Shown: positions 1 through 9,182, counted from the stretch's first letter. The stretch is DNA of 52,052 bases from an uncultured Bacteroidia bacterium (GCA_903923905.1 CAIXZH010000062.1:1-52052); one strand, 5' to 3'. The notes: generated by a model not told the origin, from the sequence alone. Made by a program: numbers and translations.

Positions 1-796
1 AGCAAGTGAAAGTGGTGCCTTCCCCAATGAAGAGTATCTGTTCTGGATTCTTTTCATACTTCCTATTCCCCGGTATTATCAGTTGTCGCAGAAAATTCCG
101 GCCAAAGCATTGCTTATTCTTCATCACTGGATGGTCCCCTATGTGCTTACCCAAACACTTTTCACCGTGTCGCACCAGGCCCATATGCTAATGCATCCGG
201 CATATATGTATATGTTTGCCATCTTTTATTTTATCGGAAAGCGGCCATATTTTAAAGGCCGTCCGCTCCTTCATAACGGATATCTCGTATTCGGCTTTGT
301 GGGAACCATCGTTTCACTTCTGATCATGTCATTTAAGGCATCATGGAAGGATCTGGCAGAGCTAGGTTATCAATTCCCGAATTTTTTTGTTACCCCCGAA
401 TATGTGGCCTGCCTTCTGCTTTTTGTTTTGGCCACAATATTGCTTTACCGGCAAAATCACCGTAAGATAAGGACCGAATGGAACCTGATGGATGGGACGT
501 ATCTCTTATTCCTTGTCCTTTTTATTCTGGGAGTCTGGTATACTGTGTTATCCGTTATTCTGATCAACCTGCTGTTATTTATTTCAGGGCTGGTCTTGCT
601 CAGAGAGGGATCCAAACAAAGCCATCTTGGCGTATTAAATCTGGGTTTGCTGGTTATTGCACTACTGGTCATTTGCCGGTCGTTTGATACTGAGTTAACC
701 TTTGTGGTCAAAGGTATCTTGTTCGTACTTGTCGGCGCTGGATTTTTTGCTGCAAATTGGTTGATGATCAAAAAAGGGAATGAAACGAGCCATTAA
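1..796 (+). CDS. DUF2157-type integral membrane protein, C-terminal part (5' end outside window)
   Basis: The reading frame is open from base 2, so the gene starts upstream of the window; the internal ATG at 83 is not a real start. The visible part is about 264 residues and mostly hydrophobic, with seven or eight likely membrane segments separated by short charged loops. It ends with a segment containing RSFDTEL and then FVVKGILFVLVG, which resembles the usual C-terminus of DUF2157 membrane proteins. The next gene on the same strand, 74 bases downstream, looks like a GDYXXLXY protein, the usual partner of DUF2157 proteins, and this supports the call. The biochemical function of the family is unknown to me. 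No signal for regulation is visible because the promoter lies outside the window. Confidence 0.7.
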   Translation, partial: ASESGAFPNEEYLFWILFILPIPRYYQLSQKIPAKALLILHHWMVPYVLTQTLFTVSHQAHMLMHPAYMYMFAIFYFIGKRPYFKGRPLLHNGYLVFGFVGTIVSLLIMSFKASWKDLAELGYQFPNFFVTPEYVACLLLFVLATILLYRQNHRKIRTEWNLMDGTYLLFLVLFILGVWYTVLSVILINLLLFISGLVLLREGSKQSHLGVLNLGLLVIALLVICRSFDTELTFVVKGILFVLVGAGFFAANWLMIKKGNETSH

Positions 797-870
797 GGAT
801 AATCCCGTACTGAAGTTTGATTCTCTCATGGCGAGTTCCATGTGGCCATTGAAAAACTAATTAATAACAC

Positions 871-1470
871 ATGAACATGAAGACAAATAGATTTGTAATT
901 GGCGCCTTTATACTGGTTGCCCTGGCACAACTGTATGTCCCTTTTCAGATAATTAGCAACCAGGCGGGTTTTGCTGAAACGGGTATCGAATTTAAATTCA
1001 AGACAGATAACCGTTTTAATCCAGATTTTAATGGAATAGGCTCTGACCTTAACGGCAAGTTTATTTGGTTACAGTTTAGGGAAGACCATTTCAAAATTAC
1101 AGATAAAAAATACTGGGAAAAAGTACGGAAAGCCTATGTCGTATTTGCCACAGACAGTGATGGGTTTGCTAAGATCAAATCAGTCGTAACCCAAAAACCG
1201 GTCAATACTCCAAACTGGGTTAGGGTAAGAGTAAATGTTAATTGGAAAGATTCGACACGATTGCAGCTTTTTTATCCTTTTAATAACTATTACATTCAGG
1301 ACACCCAAACCAAAAAGGTTGAATCAATAATTAAAAATAGTCTCTGTGATACGTTAAAAACCAACTATCTGAAGATAAAAATAAAGGAAAATCAATTTAC
1401 TGCCGGTGAGCTGATTCTCAATGGAGTCCCGTTTAAGGAGATAATCGGAAATACATGGAGAACGAATTAA
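871..1470 (+). CDS. GDYXXLXY-type membrane-anchored protein
   Basis: A 199-residue protein with one N-terminal hydrophobic segment (about residues 8-25) and a soluble remainder that should lie outside the cytoplasmic membrane. The motif that names the family is degenerate here: NGKFIWLQF stands where GDYxxLxY is expected, around residues 61-69. The C-terminal LILNGVPFKEII matches the typical LxxNGxPxxEY ending of these proteins. It follows the DUF2157-type gene closely on the same strand, as is usual for the pair. The first ATG is used; a second ATG two codons later is equally possible. The family has no established biochemical role that I can name. The call rests on the C-terminal motif and the gene neighbourhood, not on a strong core match. 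Confidence 0.6.
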   Translation: MNMKTNRFVIGAFILVALAQLYVPFQIISNQAGFAETGIEFKFKTDNRFNPDFNGIGSDLNGKFIWLQFREDHFKITDKKYWEKVRKAYVVFATDSDGFAKIKSVVTQKPVNTPNWVRVRVNVNWKDSTRLQLFYPFNNYYIQDTQTKKVESIIKNSLCDTLKTNYLKIKIKENQFTAGELILNGVPFKEIIGNTWRTN

Positions 1471-1477
1471 ACCATTT

Positions 1478-1582
1478 TTGCCCGTAGGGCATCAATCCCA
1501 ATAGAAGAGCGAATCCAGGAAAACCATTGTCCGTTAGGACATTAACGGATAAACGGTTAATTCCCTCCGGGAAATGTGTTTT
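1478..1582. repeat. Candidate dispersed intergenic repeat with short palindromes
   Basis: Between two convergent genes lie three short inverted repeats in a row: GCCCGTAGGGC (1489-1499), a CCGTTAGGACATTAACGG block (about 1532-1549), and CCCTCCGGG (1563-1571). The stretch is richer in G+C than its surroundings and has no credible reading frame. This kind of CCGTAGGG / CCGTTAGG / CCTCCGGG text looks like the dispersed intergenic elements seen in Bacteroidota genomes; that comparison is from memory and only one copy is in this window. Confidence 0.35.
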
Positions 1583-1663
1583 CAGAATTATAATTTTCTA
1601 TGGAAATTGATCTCCTAAAGAGAAATTTAGACAGTTCTTTATATTCGTGCCTTTGTGACATTC

Positions 1664-3088
1664 TTATTTCTCAGATTCGGTCATTTTTTCAAGTAATACC
1701 ACATTTTCAACGTGGTGGGTATGGGGAAACATGTCGACAGGCTGCACCCTGGTAACCCGGTAGCTGTGGCTGAGCATGCTGATATCGCGGGCCTGTGTGG
1801 CAGGATTACAGCTGACATAAACAATCCGTTGAGGAGCAGCAAACAAAAGGGCGCTGATCACCTCTTCATGCATCCCGGCCCTTGGCGGATCGGTAATGAT
1901 TACGTCAGGGTGACCATGCTCCGCAATAAAATCGGGTGTCAGAATATCTTTCATGTCACCTGCAAAGAATCTGGTATTTTCTATCCCGTTATTGAGTGCG
2001 TTGATTTTTGCATCGGCAATAGCTTCAGGAACATACTCAATTCCAACTACTTTACCTGCTCCTGCGGCTACAAAACAGGCAATTGTCCCGGTTCCGGTAT
2101 ATAAATCATAAACTACTTCCTTGCCGGACAATTGGGCGAAATCGCGCGCGACTTTGTATAATTCGTAAGCCTGATGTGAATTGGTCTGGTAGAACGATTT
2201 TGGACCGATGATAAATCTGAGTCCCTCCATCTCTTCGATTATGTGGTCCTGTCCCTTGAAAACATGGATATCCTGATCGGTAATCGTATCATTCCCCTTT
2301 TGATTGATTACATAGAGCAGTGCGGTAATCTCCGGAAATTGGTTTTTGAGGAAATTCAGGAGCGCTTCCCGTTTTTCAACGTTTTCAGAGAAAAAATTGA
2401 CAATTACCATTAATTCACCTGTACTTGCAGTCCGGATGATCAGATTACGAAGAAATCCCTCCTTGTTCCTCAGGTCGTAAAATGCAAGTTTATGGTTGAT
2501 TGCATAAGTTTTTACGGCATTCCGGATGGAGTTTGAGGGTTCAGGCTGTAACCAGCACTTATCCACATTCAGCACTTTATCGAACATTCCCTGAACATGA
2601 AACCCAAGAACATCCATATCTTTGAACTGATCACCCGACCGTACCTCTTCGGGTGTAAGCCACCGCCGGTTCGAAAAGGTAAACTCGAGTTTATTCCGGT
2701 AAAAGGTCGAACTGGCAGAACCTTTGATTGGCATAATTTCGGGTACGGTTACTTTGCCGATTCGGGTAAGCTGGTCTGCCACCTGTTTCTGCTTGTAAAA
2801 CAATTGCTTATCATAAAGCAGGTATTGCCATTTGCACCCGCCGCAAACTTCGAAATGTTCGCAAAAGGGGAGAATCCGGTCAGGTGAATCGGTTTTAATG
2901 CTGACTACTCTGGCCTCCTGGTACTTTTCCCTCTTTTTAATTACCTGAAGGTCGACAATGTCTCCGGGGATTACCCCTGTTGTAAATACCACAACTCCAT
3001 CCACCCTTGCAATGGCCTTCCCTTCAGCCCCAATATCAATGATCTCTACCCCTTCATAAAGTGGCAATGGTTTATTTCCTCTTCCCAA
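1664..3088 (-). CDS. rlmD: 23S rRNA (uracil-5-)-methyltransferase RlmD/RumA family
   Basis: A 474-residue SAM-dependent RNA m5U methyltransferase of the TrmA/RlmCD family. An N-terminal TRAM-type RNA-binding domain occupies about residues 10-70. An iron-sulfur cluster motif follows: CEHFEVCGGC gives three cysteines, and a fourth is likely in DKCWLQ around residue 179. The SAM-binding domain contains VYDLYTGTGTIACF and ITDPPRAG, and the catalytic cysteine lies in VSCNPAT near residue 425. The length is normal for the Bacteroidota members. The family methylates uridine at position 5, in E. coli U1939 of 23S rRNA; which uridine this one modifies cannot be read from sequence, and RlmCD-type enzymes with two targets exist. 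It is transcribed alone, with a long non-coding stretch upstream. Confidence 0.88.
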   Translation of the reverse strand: MGRGNKPLPLYEGVEIIDIGAEGKAIARVDGVVVFTTGVIPGDIVDLQVIKKREKYQEARVVSIKTDSPDRILPFCEHFEVCGGCKWQYLLYDKQLFYKQKQVADQLTRIGKVTVPEIMPIKGSASSTFYRNKLEFTFSNRRWLTPEEVRSGDQFKDMDVLGFHVQGMFDKVLNVDKCWLQPEPSNSIRNAVKTYAINHKLAFYDLRNKEGFLRNLIIRTASTGELMVIVNFFSENVEKREALLNFLKNQFPEITALLYVINQKGNDTITDQDIHVFKGQDHIIEEMEGLRFIIGPKSFYQTNSHQAYELYKVARDFAQLSGKEVVYDLYTGTGTIACFVAAGAGKVVGIEYVPEAIADAKINALNNGIENTRFFAGDMKDILTPDFIAEHGHPDVIITDPPRAGMHEEVISALLFAAPQRIVYVSCNPATQARDISMLSHSYRVTRVQPVDMFPHTHHVENVVLLEKMTESEK

Positions 3089-3225
3089 AACGTTAATTGT
3101 AAAATTTCTGCAAAGATATAAATAGATTGAAATAAGTGGGAACAGATTGAAATTGGTGAAACGTTTGGAAATACATAGAAATTGGCTCTATAACGTTTCG
3201 TATGGGTGAAATAAACAAGTATTTA

Positions 3226-3390
3226 TGAGGTGCACCTCACTGTTGATATTTGTAGAAAATAAGGCAATCGGCACAAAAGGTGCAGCGCAACGATATATCT
3301 TAAAGCAATAGGTTTTGGTATTCCGGTGCGTTGCGAACAACCTAAATCTAATATTTTTTTTGCTACAAATATTTTGCGGCTCTGCCGCTT
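3226..3390. repeat. Palindromic intergenic element within a 736-base non-coding stretch
   Basis: The 3089-3824 interval separates divergent genes (rlmD and the ABC-F gene) and has no credible coding frame. Its middle contains nested inverted repeats: the palindrome GAGGTGCACCTC (3227-3238), outer arms ATATTTGTAG (3246-3255) and CTACAAATAT (3363-3372), inner GCGCAAC / GTTGCG, and the hairpin GCGGCTCTGCCGC (3376-3388). The set suggests a cruciform-forming dispersed element about 165 bases long, not promoter DNA. I see nothing else definite in 3391-3824 beyond AT-rich leader sequence for the ABC-F gene. Confidence 0.45.
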
Positions 3391-3824
3391 TTGGACATTG
3401 AAAGGAAAATGTTTTTATCGCAACACAGATTTGGATCGTTTACCTAAGCAAAAGTGATTAATCAACATTGAAAAAATCGCTTATTCACTCCATGTATCAT
3501 TGAACCTGGAAATATCTGGAAACAAAAGGTTCTTCCTAATCCAGCTATATAAAACCCACTTTTTTAGTCCATAAATCCGTACAAAAATAATTCCCCGCTA
3601 CCCTCCAAATTTTGGTATCTTTGCCGGGACTTTTTAATTGCTTCCGGATTTTTACAGAACTGCTAGACTAATCTGGGATCCTGAACGGTATTAATCCGTG
3701 TATGTGTTTGTGAAAGCCTCATGAACAGATGTTTGCAAAAAGTGATGAATTGAATTCATGAGGGTTCCACGAGAATCAGGAATTTAATTGTAGGTCAGTT
3801 ATTTTAAATTTATTCTCGTGAATC

Positions 3825-5768
3825 ATGAGTGTTTCAGTTGAAGAATTATACGTCGAATTTGGCGGATTTGAGCTTTTTAAGCATGTAAATTTTATCGTAA
3901 ATCCGCGTGATCGGATCGGCTTGGCAGGGAGAAATGGCGCAGGTAAATCAACCTTGCTTAAAATTCTGGCCGGAAAGCAAACCCCAACTTCGGGCAGAGT
4001 GGTGATTCCGCGCGACATTATGGTCGGGTATTTGCCACAGCATATGGAACTCTCTGACTCCAGGACCGTGATGGAAGAAGCGGTTACAGCATTTGAAGAA
4101 ATTCTTGAACTTGAAAAACGGATTGAATTTCTAAATACAGAACTGAGCGAACGTGAGGATTATGAATCAGTAGAATATCATCGGATTATTGATGAGATGC
4201 ATGAGGCCAATGAACGTTTCCAGCTAATGGGGGGAACCAATTTTCATGTGGATATTGAACAGACTATGATGGGTCTGGGCTTTGAGCGATCGGACTTTGA
4301 CCGGCAAACTTCAGAATTCTCGGGCGGATGGCGGATGAGAATTGAACTGGCAAAAATTCTATTGAAAAAACCCAATGTATTTTTACTGGATGAGCCTACA
4401 AATCATCTCGATATAGACTCTATTGAATGGCTCGAAAACTTTCTCAAGGATTATGCCGGAGCAGTTGTTCTTGTATCGCATGACCGGGCTTTCCTCGATA
4501 ACGTCACTAATCGAACAGTGGAGATTAGCCTGGGAAAGATTTACGATTATAAAGTGAATTACACCAAGTACCTGGAGCTTCGCGTTGAGCGGCGGGAACA
4601 ACAACTGGCTGCTTTTCGCAATCAGCAAAAGATGATTCAGGATACGGAGGATTTTATTTCAAGATTCAGATACAAAGCGACTAAGTCTGTTCAGGTGCAG
4701 TCCCGGATCAAACAACTGGATAAAGTTGACCGGATTGAGATTGACGAAGAGGATACGCGTTCTTTAAATATTAAGTTTCCTCCTTCACCCCGCTCCGGAA
4801 CAGTCGTTTTTGAGGCAATTGAGGTGAGTAAACGTTATGGGGACCTGCTGGTCCTGGATAAGGTTGACTTAAAGTTGGAACGTGGGAACAGAATTGCGTT
4901 CGTGGGCAAAAACGGCGAGGGTAAGAGTACAATGGCCCGGATTATAATGCAGGAGTTGGAGTGTACCGGTGAACATAAGTTGGGACACAATGTCAAAATC
5001 GGATATTTTGCCCAGAACCAGGCTTCCTTACTCGATGAAGAACTTACGGCCTTTGATACTATTGATAAAATAGCTGTCGGCGATATCCGTACAAGGATCA
5101 GGGATATTTTGGGTGCATTCATGTTTTCAGGGGCGGATGCCGATAAAAAGGTAAAAGTGCTCTCCGGAGGTGAACGAGCCCGTCTCGCCATGATTCGCTT
5201 ATTACTTGAACCGGTTAATTTTTTGGTCTTGGATGAGCCCACCAACCACCTCGACATCCATTCCAAGGGTCTGTTAAAACAGGCTCTGATCAATTTTGAC
5301 GGAACCTTGCTGGTGGTATCGCATGACCGTGAGTTTATGGATGGTTTAGTTGATGTGGTTTACGAATTCAGACATAAGAAAATCAGGCAGCACCTGGGTG
5401 GCGTTTATGAGTTTTTACAAAGAAGGAAAATGGAGTCGCTGCGGGAACTTGAGCTTTCTGCTCCGGAGAAAAAAGTAAAGAAAGAGGTTGTTAAAGAGGT
5501 TGTTGCCGTTAGTTTTGATGACAGGAAGGAGATCAACAGGATGATCAACCGTATCGAGAAGCTGATCAGTGAAGCAGAATGGCAGATTTCAAAATTGGAG
5601 GAAGAGATAACCGGAATGGATAAGATGCTGGCAGATCCTTCGACCATGGATAACAGCTCCCTCTTTGAACGCTATGGTGCAAGCAAGAAAAGGGTTGAGA
5701 CGGCGATGAAAGAGTGGGAATCGCTGAATGAAGAATTAAAGGAGTGGGAAAGTAAGAGGAATTGGTGA
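3825..5768 (+). CDS. ABC-F family ATP-binding protein
   Basis: A 647-residue protein with two ATP-binding cassettes and no membrane segments, the layout of ABC-F proteins that act on the ribosome. Cassette 1 has Walker A GRNGAGKST (residues 35-43), signature SGGWRMR and Walker B VFLLDEPTNHLD. Cassette 2 has GKNGEGKST (about 361-369), signature SGGERAR and FLVLDEPTNHLD. Between them is a charged linker with YKATKSVQVQSR, like the ABC-F P-site tRNA-interaction motif. The last about 110 residues form a Lys/Glu-rich coiled coil, as in Uup/YdiF-type members. Which ABC-F subgroup it belongs to, and whether it is a translation factor or a resistance protein, is not decidable here. The next gene (rlmB) lies 152 bases downstream on the same strand. 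The ATG follows GTGAATC, with no strong Shine-Dalgarno. Confidence 0.88.
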   Translation: MSVSVEELYVEFGGFELFKHVNFIVNPRDRIGLAGRNGAGKSTLLKILAGKQTPTSGRVVIPRDIMVGYLPQHMELSDSRTVMEEAVTAFEEILELEKRIEFLNTELSEREDYESVEYHRIIDEMHEANERFQLMGGTNFHVDIEQTMMGLGFERSDFDRQTSEFSGGWRMRIELAKILLKKPNVFLLDEPTNHLDIDSIEWLENFLKDYAGAVVLVSHDRAFLDNVTNRTVEISLGKIYDYKVNYTKYLELRVERREQQLAAFRNQQKMIQDTEDFISRFRYKATKSVQVQSRIKQLDKVDRIEIDEEDTRSLNIKFPPSPRSGTVVFEAIEVSKRYGDLLVLDKVDLKLERGNRIAFVGKNGEGKSTMARIIMQELECTGEHKLGHNVKIGYFAQNQASLLDEELTAFDTIDKIAVGDIRTRIRDILGAFMFSGADADKKVKVLSGGERARLAMIRLLLEPVNFLVLDEPTNHLDIHSKGLLKQALINFDGTLLVVSHDREFMDGLVDVVYEFRHKKIRQHLGGVYEFLQRRKMESLRELELSAPEKKVKKEVVKEVVAVSFDDRKEINRMINRIEKLISEAEWQISKLEEEITGMDKMLADPSTMDNSSLFERYGASKKRVETAMKEWESLNEELKEWESKRNW

Positions 5769-5920
5769 CGGAAAGGCGAAGAGATGGAGGGAATAAACGG
5801 CATGGCGAAGAAGAAAAGGCGAATTGTCATGTCAACAATTATTTCAATTTTATATCTACTTATTTTGTTTGACTAAGTTTAGTTTCCCAGGTGAATAATG
5901 AATAATTAGAACTAAAAAAT

Positions 5921-6667
5921 ATGGAAAAAACAGATTATATTTTCGGAATGCGGACCATTATTGAGGCAATCAATTCCGGCAAGGAGATTGAAAAGATATT
6001 GATAAAGAAGGGTTTGCAGGGAGAGCTTTATCATGAATTAATGGACCTTGTTCATCAGATGCAAATTCCTATTCAGCTGGTCCCCATAGAGAAACTTGAC
6101 CGTGTCACGCGCAAGAATCACCAGGGTATCCTTGCTTTTATCTCTCCGATAACCTACCAAAATATTGAGGAAATCATTCCCCGTCTTTACGAAGAAGGTA
6201 AAACGGCCTTAATTTTAATCCTCGATGAGCTCACCGATGTTCGCAATTTTGGTGCAATAGCCAGATCTGCTGAAGTAGCTGGAGTCCATGCAATTATAAT
6301 ACCAGAGAAGGGGTCGGCACAGATTAATGCTGATGCTATCAAAACTTCAGCAGGGGCGTTGCATCTTATCCCTGTTTGCCGGACCAAAAGTCTTTCAGGA
6401 GTGGTTAAATATTTGAAAAATAGTGGATTAAAAATAGTATCAGCAACAGATAAAGGGGAGACTTTCTATTATAATATTGATATGAAAGATCCTGTTGCCA
6501 TTATTCTGGGCTCGGAAGACTTGGGTATTGAGGCCGGATTACTTAAAATTTCAGACGAGTGGGCTAAAATTCCGCAAAATGGTCAGATCCAGTCTCTGAA
6601 TGTCTCAGTTGCAGCCGGAATTATGATTTTCGAAGCGCTGCGCCAACGCTCGGTAGGTGGTTTATGA
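5921..6667 (+). CDS. rlmB: 23S rRNA (guanosine-2'-O-)-methyltransferase RlmB family (SPOUT)
   Basis: A 248-residue TrmH/SpoU-type methyltransferase. Residues 1-75 form the small substrate-binding domain typical of RlmB. The SPOUT domain shows motif 1 NFGAIARSAE (about 108-117), motif 2 ILGSEDLGI (about 195-203) and motif 3 SLNVSVAAGI (about 226-235), which together make the knotted SAM pocket. RlmB methylates the 2'-OH of G2251 in 23S rRNA in E. coli; the same target is inferred by family only. The stop codon overlaps the end of the convergent Lrp-type gene by six bases (6662-6667), so the two transcripts end on top of each other. Confidence 0.88.
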   Translation: MEKTDYIFGMRTIIEAINSGKEIEKILIKKGLQGELYHELMDLVHQMQIPIQLVPIEKLDRVTRKNHQGILAFISPITYQNIEEIIPRLYEEGKTALILILDELTDVRNFGAIARSAEVAGVHAIIIPEKGSAQINADAIKTSAGALHLIPVCRTKSLSGVVKYLKNSGLKIVSATDKGETFYYNIDMKDPVAIILGSEDLGIEAGLLKISDEWAKIPQNGQIQSLNVSVAAGIMIFEALRQRSVGGL

Positions 6668-7129
6668 AAAAATAGGTACTTCGCGTTTAAATGTCTCTTC
6701 CAGAGAAATAAAAGTTTCTGTACTTGAAACCCCGGAAATCAACTGAATCCGCTCACTTAAAATATGTTTGAGATGTTCATTATCCCGTGCATAAACCTTG
6801 ATGAAGATTGCATATTCTCCGGTAGTATAATGGCATTCAACAACCTCGTTGATCGCTTGCAACTGGTCTGCCACATCATGAAAAAGCCCCCCTTTTTCAA
6901 GGAAAATGCCAACGTAAGTGCAGGTGCGATAGTCGATCTTTTTGGGATCGATGTAATATCCTGAACCGGTTATTACCCCCATTTCAATCATCCTGTTTAC
7001 CCGTTGATGGACTGCAGCCCGGGAAATACCGCATTCATTGGCTACATCCTTAAAAGGGATCCTGGCATTTTTGGTGATAATATCCAATATATGTAAATCT
7101 GTATCATCCAGTTGATTTCGATGTGTCAT
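6662..7129 (-). CDS. Lrp/AsnC family transcriptional regulator (paralogue 1)
   Basis: A 155-residue feast/famine regulator. Residues 5-60 form the helix-turn-helix domain, with LDDTDLHILDIITKNARIPF and the recognition-helix stretch AAVHQRVNRM. The remainder is the RAM effector/oligomer domain ending TETFISLEETFKREVPIF. It is clearly paralogous to the protein at 13089-13589, sharing NARIPF, VVECH.TTG.YAIFIK and TETFISLEE. Family members bind amino acids or similar small molecules; the effector here is unknown. It lies upstream of nothing on its strand except the convergent rlmB end. The nitroreductase gene ends 42 bases upstream of its start and could be co-transcribed with it. Confidence 0.88.
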   Translation of the reverse strand: MTHRNQLDDTDLHILDIITKNARIPFKDVANECGISRAAVHQRVNRMIEMGVITGSGYYIDPKKIDYRTCTYVGIFLEKGGLFHDVADQLQAINEVVECHYTTGEYAIFIKVYARDNEHLKHILSERIQLISGVSSTETFISLEETFKREVPIFS

Positions 7130-7171
7130 TTTCTAATGTTTTTTCCTTCCCAAATTATAGATTACTTTCTT

Positions 7172-7711
7172 TTATTCTTTAACGTATAAGGAGCCAAATT
7201 TGTTAAAAGAGACTTTATCCCAATCTACATCAAGATCAGTCAATGGAGGAGTCTCTGCTGCTTTGTATCCGATTCCGACAATTGAAAGAACTTCCAGTCT
7301 TTCAGGAATATTAAATTGCTCGTGAATATACTCATTGGCTGTAATATCATCATTGTAATAACGACGGTTAATCTGTACCCAACAAGAGCCAAGTCCGAGA
7401 GCTTCTGCTTCAAGCTGAATGAATATGGTGGCAATAGAACAATCTTCTATCCAAACATCACTCTTTGTCTTGTCGCCGGCAATAATGATCGCCAGTGAAG
7501 CATGATTGAGCAATAAAGAGCCATGAGGTTTTGATATCGCAAGTTTTTCAAGAAGTGAAGGGTCGTCTACCACGATGAATTCCCATGGACGAAGTCCCCG
7601 GGAGGAGGGTGCAAGCAGTGCTGCAATAAGCAATTTCTTTATCTTCTCTTCTTCTATTTTTTGATTTAGAAATTTTCTCGTGCTACGGCGGTTATATAAG
7701 ATATCAAGCAT
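7172..7711 (-). CDS. Nitroreductase family FMN-dependent oxidoreductase
   Basis: A 179-residue protein of the FMN-binding nitroreductase fold. The N-terminal NRRSTRKF (about residues 7-14) is the usual FMN-phosphate contact. APSSRGLRPWEFIVVDD is the family's APS...QPW-like motif, and EALGLGSCWVQI (about 105-116) precedes the C-terminal part. The length is at the short end of the family, similar to BluB-like or Frm2-like small nitroreductases, but no substrate can be assigned. Such enzymes reduce quinones or nitro compounds with NAD(P)H. The gene lies on the same strand as the downstream Lrp regulator, 42 bases apart. The ATG start gives a protein that begins directly with the family core. Confidence 0.85.
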   Translation of the reverse strand: MLDILYNRRSTRKFLNQKIEEEKIKKLLIAALLAPSSRGLRPWEFIVVDDPSLLEKLAISKPHGSLLLNHASLAIIIAGDKTKSDVWIEDCSIATIFIQLEAEALGLGSCWVQINRRYYNDDITANEYIHEQFNIPERLEVLSIVGIGYKAAETPPLTDLDVDWDKVSFNKFGSLYVKE

Positions 7712-7756
7712 AATGGATTAGGTTTGGTGCAAATTTACAAACCTTGAGGACATAAA

Positions 7757-7787
7757 TAAAAAAAACCATCCTTTTTTGGAATGGCTT
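7757..7787 (-). terminator. Rho-independent terminator for the 7813-8283 gene
   Basis: On the minus strand CCATTCC and GGATGG pair across an A6 loop and are followed by a run of eight T. It lies just after the stop codon of the small exported protein gene. Confidence 0.7.
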
Positions 7788-7812
7788 TCTTTAATTATTT
7801 TGAAGATAACTA

Positions 7813-8283
7813 TTATTGTAACAAATGCTTATAGTTATTGTTTATTAAATCAGGCAGATAACTAGCGATAAGGTTCAGTGCAGTCTCATTGCTGATTGAT
7901 GCATCACTGATCACTTTTTGCTGTTTAAGCGCATCCTTATTTATGATTTGTTCGATTATCTGAGCCGGAACAAGAGATTTGCCTGGCCTGATCATCCGTG
8001 CACCAAATCCATTTTTATTTAAAACGTAGGCGATTTCGAAGAATTTACTCCTGACCGTAAATTCCTTATCCCCGTTATTCTCCGACATAATGATCTTAAA
8101 AGCATTTTCTGAGGCTGAATATTTCAAATTCCAGCCAGATGAATTTGCCGAATTGTCTGCAGTAATCGAAAAGATGTCATTCCCCGAATCAGAAGCATGT
8201 CCCATAACACCAGTGGAACAAATCAAGGTGAAAAATGCAAGAATTAACATTGCTCTTCCTAAAAGTCGATTAATTGTTTTCAT
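7813..8283 (-). CDS. Small exported protein of unknown function
   Basis: A 156-residue protein I do not recognise. It has a classical signal peptide: positive residues at the start, a hydrophobic core around residues 12-26, and a likely cleavage after the GHA at about 28-30. The mature part is polar and starts with a Ser/Asn/Asp-rich stretch. It then has a segment alternating charged and aromatic residues and a C-terminal helical region that includes IIEQIINKDALKQQ. No cysteine pair, metal motif or known domain is visible. The gene stands alone, with a terminator behind it and a long AT-rich stretch upstream. The start ATG fits the signal peptide well. Confidence 0.6.
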   Translation of the reverse strand: MKTINRLLGRAMLILAFFTLICSTGVMGHASDSGNDIFSITADNSANSSGWNLKYSASENAFKIIMSENNGDKEFTVRSKFFEIAYVLNKNGFGARMIRPGKSLVPAQIIEQIINKDALKQQKVISDASISNETALNLIASYLPDLINNNYKHLLQ

Positions 8284-8702
8284 TCTTAAAGTTATTAATT
8301 GATACTTTCAATTTGTAATTATAATGCAAAGAAAACAGTTTTTAACGTCCGATTAACCAGATTTAGGAATTGTCAAAGCCACTCGGATTTAATGAAATAT
8401 TCAGACAGAAATACTTTTAAACAAAGGGATTGCTTTATTGACCGTCTGATTCATGTGGGATAGTTATTCATTTATAAATGCAAATAAAAATAGAGATATA
8501 CTTACGAATTGAAAGTTAAATGTTATATAACATATTTTCATAGATGTAATTTTTAATATGCAGATATACAATTATATATGAAGTTATATTTCTCAAATAC
8601 CGTATATTAATTAATTGTTAATTCCTTTTTTATGCGAATAAATAGATTATTGTGTAAAATTGTAAGCAGATAATAGATATTTGGACATCAATTTAAAGCA
8701 TA
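8284..8702. other. AT-rich non-coding stretch
   Basis: About 420 bases of very AT-rich sequence upstream of the small exported protein gene. It contains a short palindrome, GTTATATAAC, near 8522, and several in-frame stops in every frame. I see no gene, RNA or repeated unit in it; it probably holds the promoter for the minus-strand gene. Confidence 0.5.
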
Positions 8703-8742
8703 TAAAAAAGCCGGATATCTGTTGAAAGATCCCGGTTTCAAA
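8703..8742 (-). terminator. Probable terminator of the ECF sigma / anti-sigma unit
   Basis: Read on the minus strand, an imperfect hairpin pairing CCGGGATC with GATATCCGG is followed by CTTTTTT. It lies 36 bases after the stop codon of the membrane protein gene. Confidence 0.55.
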
Positions 8743-8777
8743 TAAATATCAGATTAACAGACAATTCCAAGAAATAT

Positions 8778-9182
8778 TTAACGTCTGACCGCTTTTATAA
8801 ACAGTTGATCGAAAAACCACAAAGCTAAAATAGCGAGTGCCCCAATAGCCACAGCAGGTGATATATTTGTTAATTTTACAAAAAGCTGATTTACCGGCTG
8901 CAAAAGCTGAAACAAATCGATTCCATAAACCGATTTGTTTTGAGCCAAGGAACCTGTTTCCGTTGGAAGAGAAGAATGTAATAAGAACAATATGCTGGTT
9001 AATCCCAGGGTGATAATTGCCACGGTCCACCAGCCACGCTTGCTGATCATGGGCTGATACTTAACTGGATTAAGACTCCATTCCGACATCACGCGTTTCA
9101 TCACCGTGGAAGTAAAGTCTGGTGAAGGGTCTTCCGGAGAGAGTTCCTTAAACCATTTCTTCATGATATCTTGCTGATTCAT
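8778..9182 (-). CDS. Putative membrane anti-sigma factor
   Basis: A 134-residue protein whose first 45 residues are soluble (MNQQDIMKKWFKELSPEDPS and following). Two hydrophobic segments follow, at about residues 50-68 and 105-125, with a Ser/Thr/Gln-rich loop between them. No zinc-binding anti-sigma motif (HxxxCxxC) is visible. The call rests on context: its ATG overlaps the stop codon of the ECF sigma gene (9179-9182), the arrangement expected for a sigma and its membrane partner. The loop between the two membrane segments would be periplasmic if the N-terminus is cytoplasmic. If the sigma gene is truly broken, this gene may have lost its partner. Confidence 0.5.
   Translation of the reverse strand: MNQQDIMKKWFKELSPEDPSPDFTSTVMKRVMSEWSLNPVKYQPMISKRGWWTVAIITLGLTSILFLLHSSLPTETGSLAQNKSVYGIDLFQLLQPVNQLFVKLTNISPAVAIGALAILALWFFDQLFIKAVRR

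Noticed and set aside
83-796. Complete gene starting at the ATG at 83
   Set aside because: The frame is open to the window edge with similar hydrophobic coding sequence, so the gene begins outside.
8284-8777. A small RNA or peptide gene in the AT-rich gap
   Set aside because: No conserved hairpin other than the terminator, and no start with a plausible coding frame.
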